The notes beneath the pieces were generated by a model that worked only from the letters and a program-made list of their open reading frames with translations, did not search any database and was not told the origin of the DNA. From Ascoidea asiatica (lineage: Eukaryota > Ascomycota > Saccharomycetes > Ascoideales > Ascoideaceae), in assembly GCA_001600695.1 (NCBI GenBank), contig BCKQ01000010.1, forward strand, positions 9,028 to 73,027: a DNA stretch of 64,000 nt. Reading direction: 5' to 3'. Positions 12,160 to 23,267 of this stretch are shown piece by piece (the first letter of the stretch is position 1; each line of letters begins with the position of its first letter). The translations under genes and the position numbers were made by a program.

Positions 12160-13486
12160 TANCTATTTCAAGAAAAAAATCTTTTCTCAATACAGGTCAT
12201 ANTAATGACAATAATCCCAATAATAACGACGATAAAAATAATGACATAAGTTCAAATAGATCAGTATATTTAAGATCAAATTCAATTAGGAAAATTAATT
12301 CTCAAAATCGTGTAAAAAGAGTCGCTGTTTGGTCTCTGCAATTTAGTCATGATGGAAAATAGTCGGCGGTAGCTGTTCAAGATGCTGAAATTAGAATTTG
12401 AAAAGTCATTTCTCCTTCCTTGGATGGATTTNAATATCAACATAACATAAATANTAACGAATCTTACAATAATAATATAAATATTAATATGAATCCAAAT
12501 TTCATTCCAAATTCCCATCTTCCCACAATTATCAAAGGGATGTTGATAATATTCTACAAAACTTAGTCAATTCAAAGAAACCAGTATATCCTCTAGTTTT
12601 CCATGGGATATTGATAGACCTAATTGTCTTGGAGTATTCAATCATCCTNAAGGGGTAACGTCAGTAAGCTTTCATCCTAATGATGATATATTCTACCTAA
12701 GTAGAGCATTAGATAATGGTTTAAGATTATGGTCAATTTTGGATAATGGAATTAGTTTGGAACAAATGTTACCAAGTTTCATTACCGCAATTTGTTTTTC
12801 TCCTGATGGAGATTTAATATTTGCTAGACCTTTCAACGGTATGAGTTTCCTTTTTGANGCAAAAGGGTTTGAATTGAAATTTCAATTTGAAGTTTGTAAT
12901 TCATATGGAAAAAAATCACGAGGAACTAAAATATTCGGAATTGAAGCTTATGATGTTGAAATCCATTCTTCAAGCATTGATGGAAATCATTCTATTAATT
13001 CTCCTCTAATTGCTGATTATTACCTTAATATTGGCAATGTCAAAGATGCTAGAATAGCCATAACAACCAATTATTCAACAATCAGAATATATGAAACTGT
13101 TACAAAATCTTTAGTCACAAAGCTTAGATGTTTAGAAAAGAGATCAGCTCCCTCCTGTGCTTCAAATTCTGATAATAAAGAAATTTTTATTTGTGGTTTT
13201 GAAGATAATTATCTATATATGTGGAAAATTGATTAGGATCACAAATCAGGAAGTATTTAATATATAATGCCTAGCTGAAAAAGAGAAATGTTTATCTCAA
13301 AGATGAAATTCCTAAGAATTTAAAAAATATAAATTATCTTGGATTTTATGTNCATCGATCACCTATCACTTATGCCATATATACCCCAAATCCACCCAAG
13401 AAATATTTTTCTTTTTTAAATGATCCAATTTTGGAATTATGTTCTATCTATGCGAGACTGATTCCTGACTTAGATGATATTTGATT
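12160..13486 (+). pseudogene. DGR2/YMR102C-type WD-repeat gene relic
   Basis: Segments match the Dgr2/YMR102C family of WD40 proteins in order: VWSLQFSHDGK near 12325, VTSVSFHPNDDIF and LDNGLRLWSI near 12660-12740, ITAICFSPDG near 12780, RGTKIFGIEA near 12925, and a final HRSPITYAIYTPNP near 13350-13395 followed by NDPILEL. The piece 12739-13236 stays open for 165 codons. Elsewhere there are stops (TGA in place of the Trp of an RIWKV-type blade end near 12400, TAG near 12360 and at the end of the 165-codon piece) and frameshifts near 12530 and 13250. The family is poorly characterised; in S. cerevisiae it is linked to 2-deoxyglucose resistance. This is a relic, not a working gene. Confidence 0.8.
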
Positions 13487-13924
13487 GCAAGAATGCATCA
13501 ACTCAAATCGTGAATCAGTCAACTCTGAACAACTGGTCGGTTATTGGATACTCACCTCTACTTGGCATATTATTAACCAGTGAAAAGGCAAACATATTTT
13601 ACCGTAAAGGATGTAATAAGACATGAAAAGCAATGTGACATATTCATAAGCCTAATACAATTTACAGTGCAACGCTAGTGGTGTGCGGAGTAAATAAAGC
13701 AGCTGAAATGTATGCATTAATTTATTTATTCTACGGTACGGTTAAAATACTGTCCTTAAAATGAATTCGCTTGGCTTTCATTGTCTGAGATACAAAGTAG
13801 TTTCGTCTTTTACTTTTTTTTTATTTTTGGAATATCATCATTTTTTGGATCATTAATATCTTAACTGTCAATGCCAATATCTTAGGGGTATTGGCTTGTG
13901 TTGCAATTCTGTAATGCTATTTAA

Positions 13925-14270
13925 TTTGTGCTAGATTGACCATAGCCATTTCAGCATTATCTGTTGTGTTCAACATGCTTTTAGCCTCGGCCATGATTGA
14001 TTCTTCACCTGCGCTGACCCTGTATATTTACATATCTTCTTTGAATTCCATTGGCTCAATAACCGTAGCTCGGTATACCATCGCTCCAGCGATCATTCGT
14101 AAGAACACCTTAAACTCGTTAGTATCAACAGTTGCTTTACCGTAAGTTGTGAATATTCGAATGTGTGTACCGGGAGCCCTGGTTTCGCAAAGGGTTCTGA
14201 AATATGAAAAAGTTTGGGAATCGGGACTTGTAGCAGATAGTGTTACAGGTTTGAGTTCTACGCTCAAACT
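13925..14270 (-). pseudogene. unrecognised broken reading frame
   Basis: A minus-strand frame of about 79 codons from 14267 meets one TAA near 14028 and continues in the same frame for about 35 codons to around 13925. Composition looks coding (balanced, with RIFTTYGKATVD and FLRMIAGAMVYRATVIEP), unlike the AT-rich surroundings. No family recognised. The first codon is not a secure start. Confidence 0.3.
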
Positions 14271-14526
14271 GTATGATTCTCGTTTATGAGAATCGTAGAT
14301 TTAGCGGCTTACCCATGATCTCTCAACACATACCAAACACTTGGCAAAGGCCATCCACTCATCGAACATCTAAATTCCCTACCCTTCAAAATTTCTCGAA
14401 TGGCTCAAAACACATTTCAGGAACAAAACCATAAAACATTAATAAATACTACTAAAATAACAATCAACAAACAAATAACAGACAAATAACAAACAAACAA
14501 CCAACAAATAGCAAACAAATAATACA

Positions 14527-15045
14527 ATGTCTNATATTCAACATACACCACAAACTCCCTCCATTCCATTAATGCTTGAACCTATAGCTACTCCTCAATT
14601 GTCAACTGAACTTAATTCAAGTACCAACTCTGATCCATCAACATCAATCAATCCTAAGTCAACGGTTCAATCAACANCTACTTCTGCAAATCACTCATCA
14701 AGATCGGAACATCCAGAAGATGAACCAATTCCAGAAACAGAATCGTGCAATGGGGAAACGATGATAGCTTCAATGATTGCTTTTGCAAACCAATACATTA
14801 ATAATCATGTTTCTAATGATATATTACATGAAGAAAGGGAATTAACTGACAGTATCCANAAACAAGATTTCATTACTATAAACGATTCTTCAGATGAAGC
14901 AGACACTGAAAATGATACTTTAAGGGAATACCCATCTGAACAGTTAGTTTTATTCAACGAGCAAGTTAAACCACATTTCGACATCACCAATATTGGGGTC
15001 CAAAATGAACAAAGAATTCTTCAATTTTCCAAAGCAGGTTTTTGA
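14527..15045 (+). CDS. hypothetical acidic Ser/Thr-rich protein
   Basis: 172-codon reading frame starting at ATG 14527 and ending in TGA. It is preceded by a leader made of repeated CAAACAAATAA-type motifs, reminiscent of yeast 5' leaders. The N-terminal 80 residues are rich in Ser, Thr and Pro; a short region near residues 75-100 could be helical (MIASMIAFANQYINN); the rest is acidic, with NDSSDEADTENDT. No Cys/His motif, membrane segment or catalytic signature. It lies among relics and may be a species-specific gene or the N-terminal part of a dead gene. Two residues are unresolved because of N bases. Confidence 0.4.
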   Translation: MSXIQHTPQTPSIPLMLEPIATPQLSTELNSSTNSDPSTSINPKSTVQSTXTSANHSSRSEHPEDEPIPETESCNGETMIASMIAFANQYINNHVSNDILHEERELTDSIXKQDFITINDSSDEADTENDTLREYPSEQLVLFNEQVKPHFDITNIGVQNEQRILQFSKAGF

Positions 15046-16925
15046 GCTAGCATACGCGTCTTATAAAAGCATTTAAATTGTATTCAAACATTTCCTTTTT
15101 TTATAAATGTTTTCTCTACATGTTTTTTCTTTTTACAACTTTTTCTTTTTATCAAATATTTAACTTTTTACTTTTCTGACAATTTCTCATATGCGCTTTA
15201 GCACACTTGCTAGATTTTTCTTTTCTTAATTTTTTTCTCCTATGTGGTTTGACACATTTGAGAAAACATATTTTTCTTTCCAAATTATTTTCTACCCCTA
15301 TTTTATGTTACCATACCAATGGTACAACTCTGTGGTTTTATTTGCAACAATTAATATTGAGTTCCGTCTTAATTCAATTTGTCACAAATTACGCCCTATT
15401 CTTTATACGTATAAATATGGGATTTCCCATCTTTTATGTTTTTGTTGTCCTCTTTTTGGAATTTGAAGTACTAAATTTTATTAATTTTTTTTACTACATT
15501 TTTAGTCACTATAGTCTACAATTATTTTCACAGAATTATAAAGATTTGAATTTTTGTTCTTTACCATTTTTCATATTTATACGACTGTATAAATATTTTA
15601 TTCCAATTTCATCAATTTATGGTCTTCTCCAGAANAGAAGCTCCAGCTGTAAGGAAGCGAGCTCCTTGCCGCTAAAACCATTCAAACTTATTAATTAAGT
15701 ACCATCACTATGGTTTTAGGGTTTCAATTATGATCACAAACATCTTTATTTTCAATTTTTTTATATTTCCCTACAATTAGTTTTCTACTAGTAAGACTAA
15801 TTTTATGGAACTACAATACTTTTATAACGTCTGCAATTTTATTAGATTTCATTTCAACTAACATATTAAAATTAATTATCANCTTCAACTTTATTCAAAA
15901 TATCCTGAAACCAATTTTGTGGGTAAGCACTTGTCATGTGAAATTTCATCATAACATAACAAAATTATATATAAAAAATTCAACCAATAAAATTTATTAC
16001 AATTATTGCCCTGAGCACNAATTATCCTGAAAAATCAAATATAACGCAGGTTACACACCTCCGGTATCTGGACACACCTGTCTTAACAGCATTTGTTCCT
16101 CAAAATCATCAACTTTATCCCGTTGAGAAGGGTTTCACATAGNTAAGTCACCCCGGTAACCGTAAAATTGGCCCTTTTTTAATTGCGGTTAAGAGAGGTT
16201 TTTTGGATCAAAGCAAGCTTCATGCACCTCAAAACCCATAAAAGAAAGGTGTACTTTTTCAACAAATTTCCATAATTTATTTAATATTTTAATTTTTATC
16301 CTCATTTATTTTTCAATAAGTTTTGTATTATTAATTTTTCAAATTAACGAAATCTTGTTTACTATTTATATGCTAAGAATCGTTTGATTTATTTGTTTTT
16401 TTTTATTCATTTTAATAATCGAATTTTTGGTTACTACAATAGATAGTAAAATTTTCTTTCACTTATTAATTTAAGATAATTTACCTTATTCAGAATTTTT
16501 ATAAATTTACCCCCCCCCCCCGACTTTGTTTTTACTGCTAAACATTTTAAATTATNATTTTTTATTCAAATTTTTTATATTCACTCTATTTATTATAAGT
16601 TTTTGTTTATACTCATTTTTTTTGCGCATAGGCCTTTTAATTATAATACATATTACTTTTATTAANTTATCCTCTGCATACATTTTTNAAAAAGATCAAT
16701 TNGGTGTAGNCTTAGTCATCAAGTTTCACACCGCGAGCCTCTTGGACAGACTATAGAAGCAAGCCCATTATCAAAGTTTTACCNCGGGATTTTGCTCACA
16801 GCATGCTAGTCCCGGTAATGTTGTTTTGGGGTCCAGAAAGTTCCCATCCTGTGGACAGAATCAAACAGGCATGAAGTTGCATGTAATCCATTGTGATTTC
16901 GCAATAATCGCGGAATCANAAGAAC
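15046..16925. other. T-rich intergenic spacer
   Basis: No supportable gene. The plus strand is strongly T-rich from 15,080 to 15,640, giving spurious hydrophobic reading frames (15207-15698). It holds a 10-bp inverted repeat (15672-15719) and a run of twelve C (16510-16521). The piece 16030-16250 is less AT-rich but has no recognisable content. Confidence 0.6.
15672..15719. repeat. 10-bp inverted repeat, 28-nt loop
   Basis: CTAAAACCAT at 15672-15681 and ATGGTTTTAG at 15710-15719 are exact reverse complements. Could form a stem-loop; no gene context explains it. Confidence 0.5.
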
Positions 16926-16930
16926 CGGAC
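16926..16930. other. target-site duplication, left copy (CGGAC)
   Basis: Identical to 22821-22825 and immediately outside the LTR, the 5-bp length expected for Ty1/copia integration. Confidence 0.85.
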
Positions 16931-17576
16931 GGTGAAATTTTGTCAGCGGAGCTTAATTACCTGCAAAAATAAATATTTCTTTACTTCTTAGAAGCACAAA
17001 TAAAAATAAAGTAAAAACTGGTCGTAAGTGTAACGGAGACGCACTTACTCTAAAACCAATATTAAACAGTCCCAAATGTGTCTTTTTAAAGCAGCCTTAT
17101 GACTAGTCGTAAGTTTCACGAAACCCATGATGGACACTAATATCCCTGTCTAATTAATACCTTTCAATAAGAGATGATTGAATATTTTTATATGTAATAA
17201 TTGCTAACAAGTAATTGATTAAATAAATAAAACTTGAATACAATTATATTAATACTTAAAATATTATTATTTTAAATTACTTAGTACAATTGAAATAAGT
17301 AATAATAAATATCAAAGGTTTAATAAATGTTTAAACTTTAGAAGGAAATAGAAATAAGAAATTAATAAAGTAAAGTAATAAAGTAATTTTATATTCTTAA
17401 ATGTTGTAAATAAAATCCTTAATTTTTTATTTATTACAAATTATATAATTACATATAGAAACAATATACAAGTATTTATGTAATTTGAAACTTCAAAGTA
17501 AAATGTAAAAAAAGTTTTTCTTTTCAATTACCCTGTAAATAATTTTGACTATTATTTTTAGGGTTCACTTTTCACA
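16931..17576 (-). repeat. 3' LTR of the copia element
   Basis: Pairs with 22176-22820. The first base at the outer edge is G where the partner has T. Compare the mosaic divergence described in the findings. Confidence 0.92.
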
Positions 17577-17599
17577 CTCTCCTAGAAAATAAAAATACT

Positions 17600-18217
17600 T
17601 CAATTGCCAATTTGGGGGTCAGTAAAAAATCCATTCTTAAACCACAAGGAAACCATATTACTGTTATTTTTGGTCAATCCATCTGCAACATTTTCCAAAG
17701 TGTTAACATAAAATAATTCAACCTCTCCATCTGCAACATGCTCACGAATGTAAAAATATCTCAAGTCAATATGTTTACTTCTTGATTGAAATTCTGAATG
17801 ATCTGATAATGTCAACGCAGCAATATTATCATTAATTACATCAATTGAGTTAAAGTTGATATCCATGAAATTCAATAATTGCTTTAAATACCTTCCTGAT
17901 TTAAAACCTTCGGTAATTGCAACAAGTTCACTTTCACAAGAACTTAATGTAATACTCTTACATTTTTTAGACACCCAGGTTATAAGGTTTCCCTTATAGA
18001 AAGAGAGGAAAGCATATTGAGATTTCATATCAGAATGATTTACCCAACTTGAATCTGTAACTATTTGCAAACCTTCACCAAATGTAGTTTTAGCCAATTC
18101 CATTTTACTGTCTTTAAATACTGATAATGTGTTAAATTTAATGTAGAAATTTGAAGAACACCATAAACCAAATAATAGTCTTTTGTTTGAATCATATAGT
18201 GACAGACATGAAAACAA
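17600..18217 (-). pseudogene. copia RNase H relic
   Basis: 205-codon piece with copia-type RNase H features: SWVNHSDMKSQYAF, the SSCESELVAI box with the catalytic Glu, and SRSKHIDLRYFYIREH with the final acidic site. Shifted one frame relative to the RT piece. Ends 23 bp before the 3' LTR. Confidence 0.85.
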
Positions 18218-18332
18218 AGGTTAAGCAAATTCTTTGTTGCCTTTGTTCCAAATTGGGTTAAAATTGAAACCGAAATGGATAAATCTGGTCTAGTCGTTCT
18301 GGAGAAATAAAGTAACCATCCAAAATTGATTG

Positions 18333-19625
18333 CTAAAATGTAAGCGAGTCACTATCTAATAAAACCGGATTGGTTTCATTAATATTAAATCCAATTGGAA
18401 AAGGAGATTTTAATGATTTTTTACTCACTTGAATTTTAAAATTATGATGAAACTTTTCAATTGAATCTTTTGAGGAAAGTAGTATTAGACTTCCTAGCCG
18501 TTGAATATTCATTCCTAAAAATTGTTTTGGATAACCTAGTTTCTTGACTGTATAATTATCTGAGAGTAACTGTACCACAGAGGTCACAGCAGCTGCCGAT
18601 ACACCTCCTATTAATATATCATCAACATAAACAATAATGATTAAATTATCCTTTTTAAGCACACAAGGATCAAGAATGGAAGCAACAAAGCCATCCTGTT
18701 GGAGAACACCAATAACATTAGTATACCATAGCTTAGATGCTTGTTTTAAACCATAAATTCCCTTCTTAAGTACCCAGAGTTTATCAGCTGGACAGGACAT
18801 GCCTAAGGGTGGTCTCATAATGACTTGGAAATCAATAGTTTAATTCAGGAAAGCAGTCTTTACATCCAATTGCACAACATAATAATTATTTGCAGCAGCA
18901 AGTGCAAAAAATAACCTAATACTGTCAAACTTACACACTGGCGAAAAAGTGTCAATGAAATTGATTCCCAACTTTTAAGTAAAGCCTCTGGCCACAAGCC
19001 TTGCCTAGAATCTTTATTTCCCATTTTCTTGTTTAACAGAGAACACCCACTTTCCTGTAACTATAGGCGAGCTTTTAGGAAGAGCTTTCTTTTCAATTAA
19101 ATCAAAGACATTATTTTCATACATGCTATTCAACTCATTATTAATTGCCTCAAGCCAGTTTAACTTTTGGGGAGATTTTAATACATGGTCATAGCATAAA
19201 GGAATTCTCTACTTGTTTTTATCAACCACTAAAAAAATGTTACTCACCCCACCTGTCATTAGCATATCTTTCATATCATTATTACTCATTCCTGCCTTAG
19301 CGACCATTCCAACTGGATCATATGTTAATCTTGGTAATGATTTAGAAGCTTCGAATACATTTCTGCTTGGTGTTTCTTCTGAAATGGGTGTGTGTAAAGA
19401 ACCTCTACCATCCTGAATTTCCATTTGTGAAGAAGTTACAGGAACCTCACCAACACTATTCTCCCCTGTTTGTGGTGCTTCGTTATCCATGAGAAATTTC
19501 AAATCCATTTTTTTCTTTTGAGTTGAGTTGTCTGGTGGTTCTTGAACACTTGGAGTCGTTAATGTTGCATTTTCCACTGAATCGGATGAGTTTATCGCCA
19601 GGGGGTAGTCATCAGCAATAACCAT
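18333..19625 (-). pseudogene. copia reverse transcriptase relic
   Basis: The piece 19625-19209 is the variable linker between integrase and RT. Region 19208-18819 still reads WVFSVKQENGK, ARLVARGFT, FIDTFSPV and QLDVKTAFLN, the conserved opening of RVT_2, but with several stops. From 18818 it is open: KKGIYGLKQASKLWY, then the catalytic YVDD box (VYVDDILIGG) and FLGMNIQR. All lie in one frame shared with the integrase piece, interrupted by single stops. Confidence 0.85.
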
Positions 19626-19913
19626 GTCAGTATCAGTACTTTGTTGTTTATTCTCCCTGTTTATTGTATTAGTTGGAATCTTTAACTTAGATCTTTTACT
19701 TCCCTTTTTTGAAACTTTTGATAATTTTTTCTTCTTTCATAAATTCCCGTGGAGTTTTGTCGTTTCTGGCTCTAATGACTCTCCTGAAACCATAGTTTGG
19801 ATTGACTTTGGAATTTTATTTCTATCCAGGGCAGCAGACTGAGAAAAAGATCCACTGTTTCCACCGGAACCAGAGCCTGCACCAACAGAATTTTTTGGAG
19901 ATATATTAAATTC

Positions 19914-20708
19914 TCAATTATCCACTAATTCCTTTCCTGTATCCCAGTTATAATTAACCTTCAATGGAAAAGAATCAACAAATTTGAAGCTAGCTGTTTT
20001 GAAAATAGAATTAGTATTAAGATTGAGCATGAAAGCTATGTTTGTCGATCCAGAATATCCTAGGAAAATACAGGATACTGAATTTTCAAATATCTTTGGC
20101 GCCCTATTATCATTGTAAGAATAGGACAAACATCCAAAAACACCTAAGGGCAATTCTAATGACTTGATAACCCTTTTAATTTTCTCATAAGGCCAACCGT
20201 CTTCAGCTGCAAGATTGTTAAGTAAAAATATCAAGTGATTAAATGCAAAATTCCTATAATTTCTTGGAACATTACCAAAATGAAGAAGCTTTCTAACCAT
20301 TTCACCTACTAATCTGTTCATTCTTTCAGAAAACCCATTTTGATATGAAGCATTTGCTGCAGTAAACTCTAAAATGAAACCCTCAATCGAACAAAATTGT
20401 TTCATTTTAACACTATTGAATTCATTTTCAAATCTTAAATGGACAACTTTTCTTCCTGTTAAAGAAAGAATGTTTTGAAATCTTTTAATAAGAGAAATAG
20501 TAGTATCTGAAACTTCGCTTCTGGATTGAAGAACCTTTCCACAAATAAACCTCGAAGAAGCATCAGTAATGACCAAACCATAATGATTATTGACAGGACC
20601 AAAGATATGACCATTTAAATAGTTGCCAGGTACACTGTTTCTAAACTGCTCGATTCTTTTGCCAGTAACTTTCTTAACCTCTTGACCACAAGTCGAGCAA
20701 CACTTCAA
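19914..20708 (-). pseudogene. copia integrase relic
   Basis: It starts with the CxxC end of the HHCC zinc domain (CSTCGQE) and continues through the catalytic core: VITDASSRF holds the first Asp, and YQNGFSERMNR holds the catalytic Glu. The second Asp position appears as FENEFNS where copia integrases usually have DNG or DRG, so the catalytic triad is probably damaged. The GKR/GCLSY-type downstream motif (FGCLSYSYNDN) is present. This is the longest open piece of the element (264 codons). Confidence 0.8.
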
Positions 20709-20710
20709 AC

Positions 20711-21133
20711 CTAAATCAACCTGAGCTTTCGAATACCGTTTGTTAAGTATATGCTAAACAACACCAGTTGATGAATGGCTGACTGTTTATGAGCATCAGC
20801 AATTTCTGAAGAGATCTCATCATTTACACTAGCCAATCCAAACCCAACATTTGAAGAATTAATATCCAATTTCCAGATACCATGAACCTTACTTTCTGTT
20901 GCAACACATTTATTGTTCTCTTGGGTAATAAACGCCTTAACACCTGAGTAGGAAACTTTTAATCCTTTTGTAGTTAATTGACCAGCAAATAACAAATTGA
21001 ATCCAAAATCAGGAATATAATAGCAATTAAATATGCAACCACCTTTAAGTTGAATATCTGCAACTAAATCAGATTTGGCTTTACCACCCAATCCATGTAA
21101 AACGATATTTTTTTTCAGCAATTTGATAACCAA
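20711..21133 (-). pseudogene. copia protease relic
   Basis: Matches the region downstream of the active-site DSGAS-like motif of copia proteases (CIFNCYYIPDFGFNLL, then QLTTKGLKV). The segment lies between gag and integrase as expected. A DSGAS-like remnant is only faintly visible just upstream (about 21150-21170), beyond the open piece, so the active site itself is not in a clean frame. Confidence 0.6.
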
Positions 21134-21279
21134 TCTAATCTACGAGTATTATCAAACGAGGCGCCTGAATCCTAAATCCCATCATCCTGTGAAACTTCAA
21201 CAGATGAACTTGCATTAAAGCCAAATGGTGCATTTTCCGTTTCTTGCTTTGGTGAAGCAGCCTCGGAATTGCCAATCTT

Positions 21280-22082
21280 TCAAAAATTGCTACCATGCTT
21301 CAATTTGGGGCATTTCCTTTTTATATGTTCCTGAGCTTTGCCATAATAGCAAGTAATAAATGCATGAGCAACTGTTTCATCTTCTTCACGTTTTTTGAGT
21401 TTTCCTGTTTCAACAAGTTTATAAAATGCCGCTTTGTGGTAGCTGAGATCAACAGATACAGCCTCCTTAATTATTCTAATATTATCTGTATCAGTTTTAG
21501 TGAACTCGAGAAATTTTCTTAAAAACCGCTTATATTTTTGACCTAATTTCATTAACATTGAAAACCCTGAAATTGATTTAATACCTGCGATTAGATTTTC
21601 CAAAATTTCAAGACATTTAATGAAATCTAAAATAGAAAGTGATCCAAAATTTTCAATCAAATCAACACCTAATTGAACTTATTCAAAGAGTTCCAAACCA
21701 AGAAATTTTGAATTACGGACATAAAATAATTGAAGCCCTCCAAGATTTACATTATCTCAAAACCTACTTTTCGTTAAAAGATCAGAATGAACCGTTTGAA
21801 TTATAGCATTTTTAAACAAACTATAACAGCTAAGGGGTGTGTGACTATTACTGTCTAGAACCGTGGCCTTGCTGAAAACGAGGATGATTTAAAACTCCGA
21901 AAGCTTAGCAAAATAATTAACCATCCATTTCGTAAATCTAATGCAGTCAAAAGGTTTTTGAAACTCCACCTTTTTACCCAAATTCTATTTTGAAAATAAT
22001 TTGCAGTATCAATAGAAACATCTTCAGAATTGGTAAACGTAATTAACTGGGTAACATAAAAAACGCTCAAGTTTGATTTCAT
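21280..22082 (-). pseudogene. copia gag relic
   Basis: Two pieces of the Gag region lie just inside the 5' LTR: 22082-21855, and 21660-21280 ending near a CPKLKHG segment that resembles the remains of a zinc knuckle. The second piece keeps a long helical stretch as in copia capsid domains. The pieces are in different frames with stops between them, so the capsid protein is not encoded intact. Confidence 0.6.
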
Positions 22083-22175
22083 TTCATAAGCTGAATTATT
22101 TGGAGCAATCCACTCATCTTTCCTGAATCATATTTGTACTAGAAGTGAAAACCATAGGGATAAAAATTGGAAGTC

Positions 22176-22820
22176 TGTGAAATTGTGTCACCAAAGCTTA
22201 ATGACCTGCAAAAATAAATACTTCTTTATTTCTTAGAAGTACAAATAAAAATAAAGTAAGAACTGCTTGTAAATGTAACGGCAACACACGCACCCTAACA
22301 CTAGTATTGAACAGTCACAAATGTGTTTTTTTAAAACCGCCTTATAACTAGTCGTAACTATCACGAACCCATGATGGACACTAATATCCCTGTATAATTA
22401 ACAGCTTTCAATAACAGATTACAGAATATTTTTATATGTAATAATTGCTAACAAGTAATTGATTAAATAAATAAAACTTGAATACAATTATATTAATACT
22501 TAAAATATTATTATTTTAAATTACTTAGTACAATTGAAATAAGTAATAATAAATATCAAAGGTTTAATAAATGTTTAAACTTTAGAAGGAAATAGAAATA
22601 AGAAATTAATAAAGTAAAGTAATAAAGTAATTTTATATTCTTAAATGTTGTAAAGAAAATCCTTAATTTTTTATTTATTACAAATTATNTAATTACATAT
22701 AGAAACAATATACAAGTATTTATGTAATTTGAAACTTCAAAGTAAAATGTNAAAAAAGTTTTTCTTTTCAATTACCCTGTAAATAATTTTGACTATTANT
22801 TTTAGGGTTCACTTTTCACA
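22176..22820 (-). repeat. 5' LTR of the copia element
   Basis: Outer edge ends CTTTTCACA next to the CGGAC duplication. The inner edge, TGTGAAATT at 22176, marks the start of the internal region. Confidence 0.92.
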
Positions 22821-22825
22821 CGGAC
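22821..22825. other. target-site duplication, right copy (CGGAC)
   Basis: Identical to 16926-16930; shows that both LTRs belong to one insertion. Confidence 0.85.
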
Positions 22826-23267
22826 ATGCTACTTGACGGTCACTCACAAATCTGTCCTAGGCTCCATCAGTTTTAATATTTTTATCCGGAATCTAATAAA
22901 AATCCAGTTAACAAATTGTTTAAAAACCTTTGCTTTCTGGCCATTTATATGGTGCCACATTTAAAAAATTTCCACTTGCGGCGTCCATGGCTAATGTGTG
23001 GCTTTCTTGTTATTTTGGTTTTTCTTGTTTACTTTTTTACAAAAGAGGTAAATGTGTGTAGACCATTAATATTTTTTCCTTAACTATGTATATTTGTTGC
23101 TGGAAAATTGACCGCTCTTATCTTTAATAAGTATTTCAATTTCTTCTACACAGGTTTACACGTGCTCGTAAAGCTCAAAATTGCTTTACGACTAAAAGCA
23201 CAAAAATTGGCATTAAAGGGAGAATTATTGTCGAAATTCTAGTACATAAATGTTGAGAAAGTTCTAG
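22826..23267. other. intergenic spacer
   Basis: Between the right target duplication and the stop of the ferroxidase gene. No gene or known RNA seen. Confidence 0.6.

Larger units (their letters stand above)
16931..22820 (-). mobile_element. Ty1/copia LTR retrotransposon, full length but mutated
   Basis: The element is 5,890 bp, flanked by the perfect 5-bp duplication CGGAC at 16926-16930 and 22821-22825. LTRs of 646 and 645 bp begin TGTGAAAAG on the minus strand and end near AATTTCACA. Internal order on the minus strand is gag, protease, integrase, reverse transcriptase, RNase H, diagnostic of the copia (Pseudoviridae) group. A purine-rich CTAGGAGAG adjoins the 3' LTR as the polypurine tract. 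I could not match the primer-binding site to a tRNA. Every domain is broken by stops or frameshifts, so it cannot make its own proteins. Confidence 0.93.

Noticed and set aside
15207-15698. 163-codon hydrophobic frame that looks like a membrane protein
   Set aside because: Produced by T-rich DNA; no motif or credible context.
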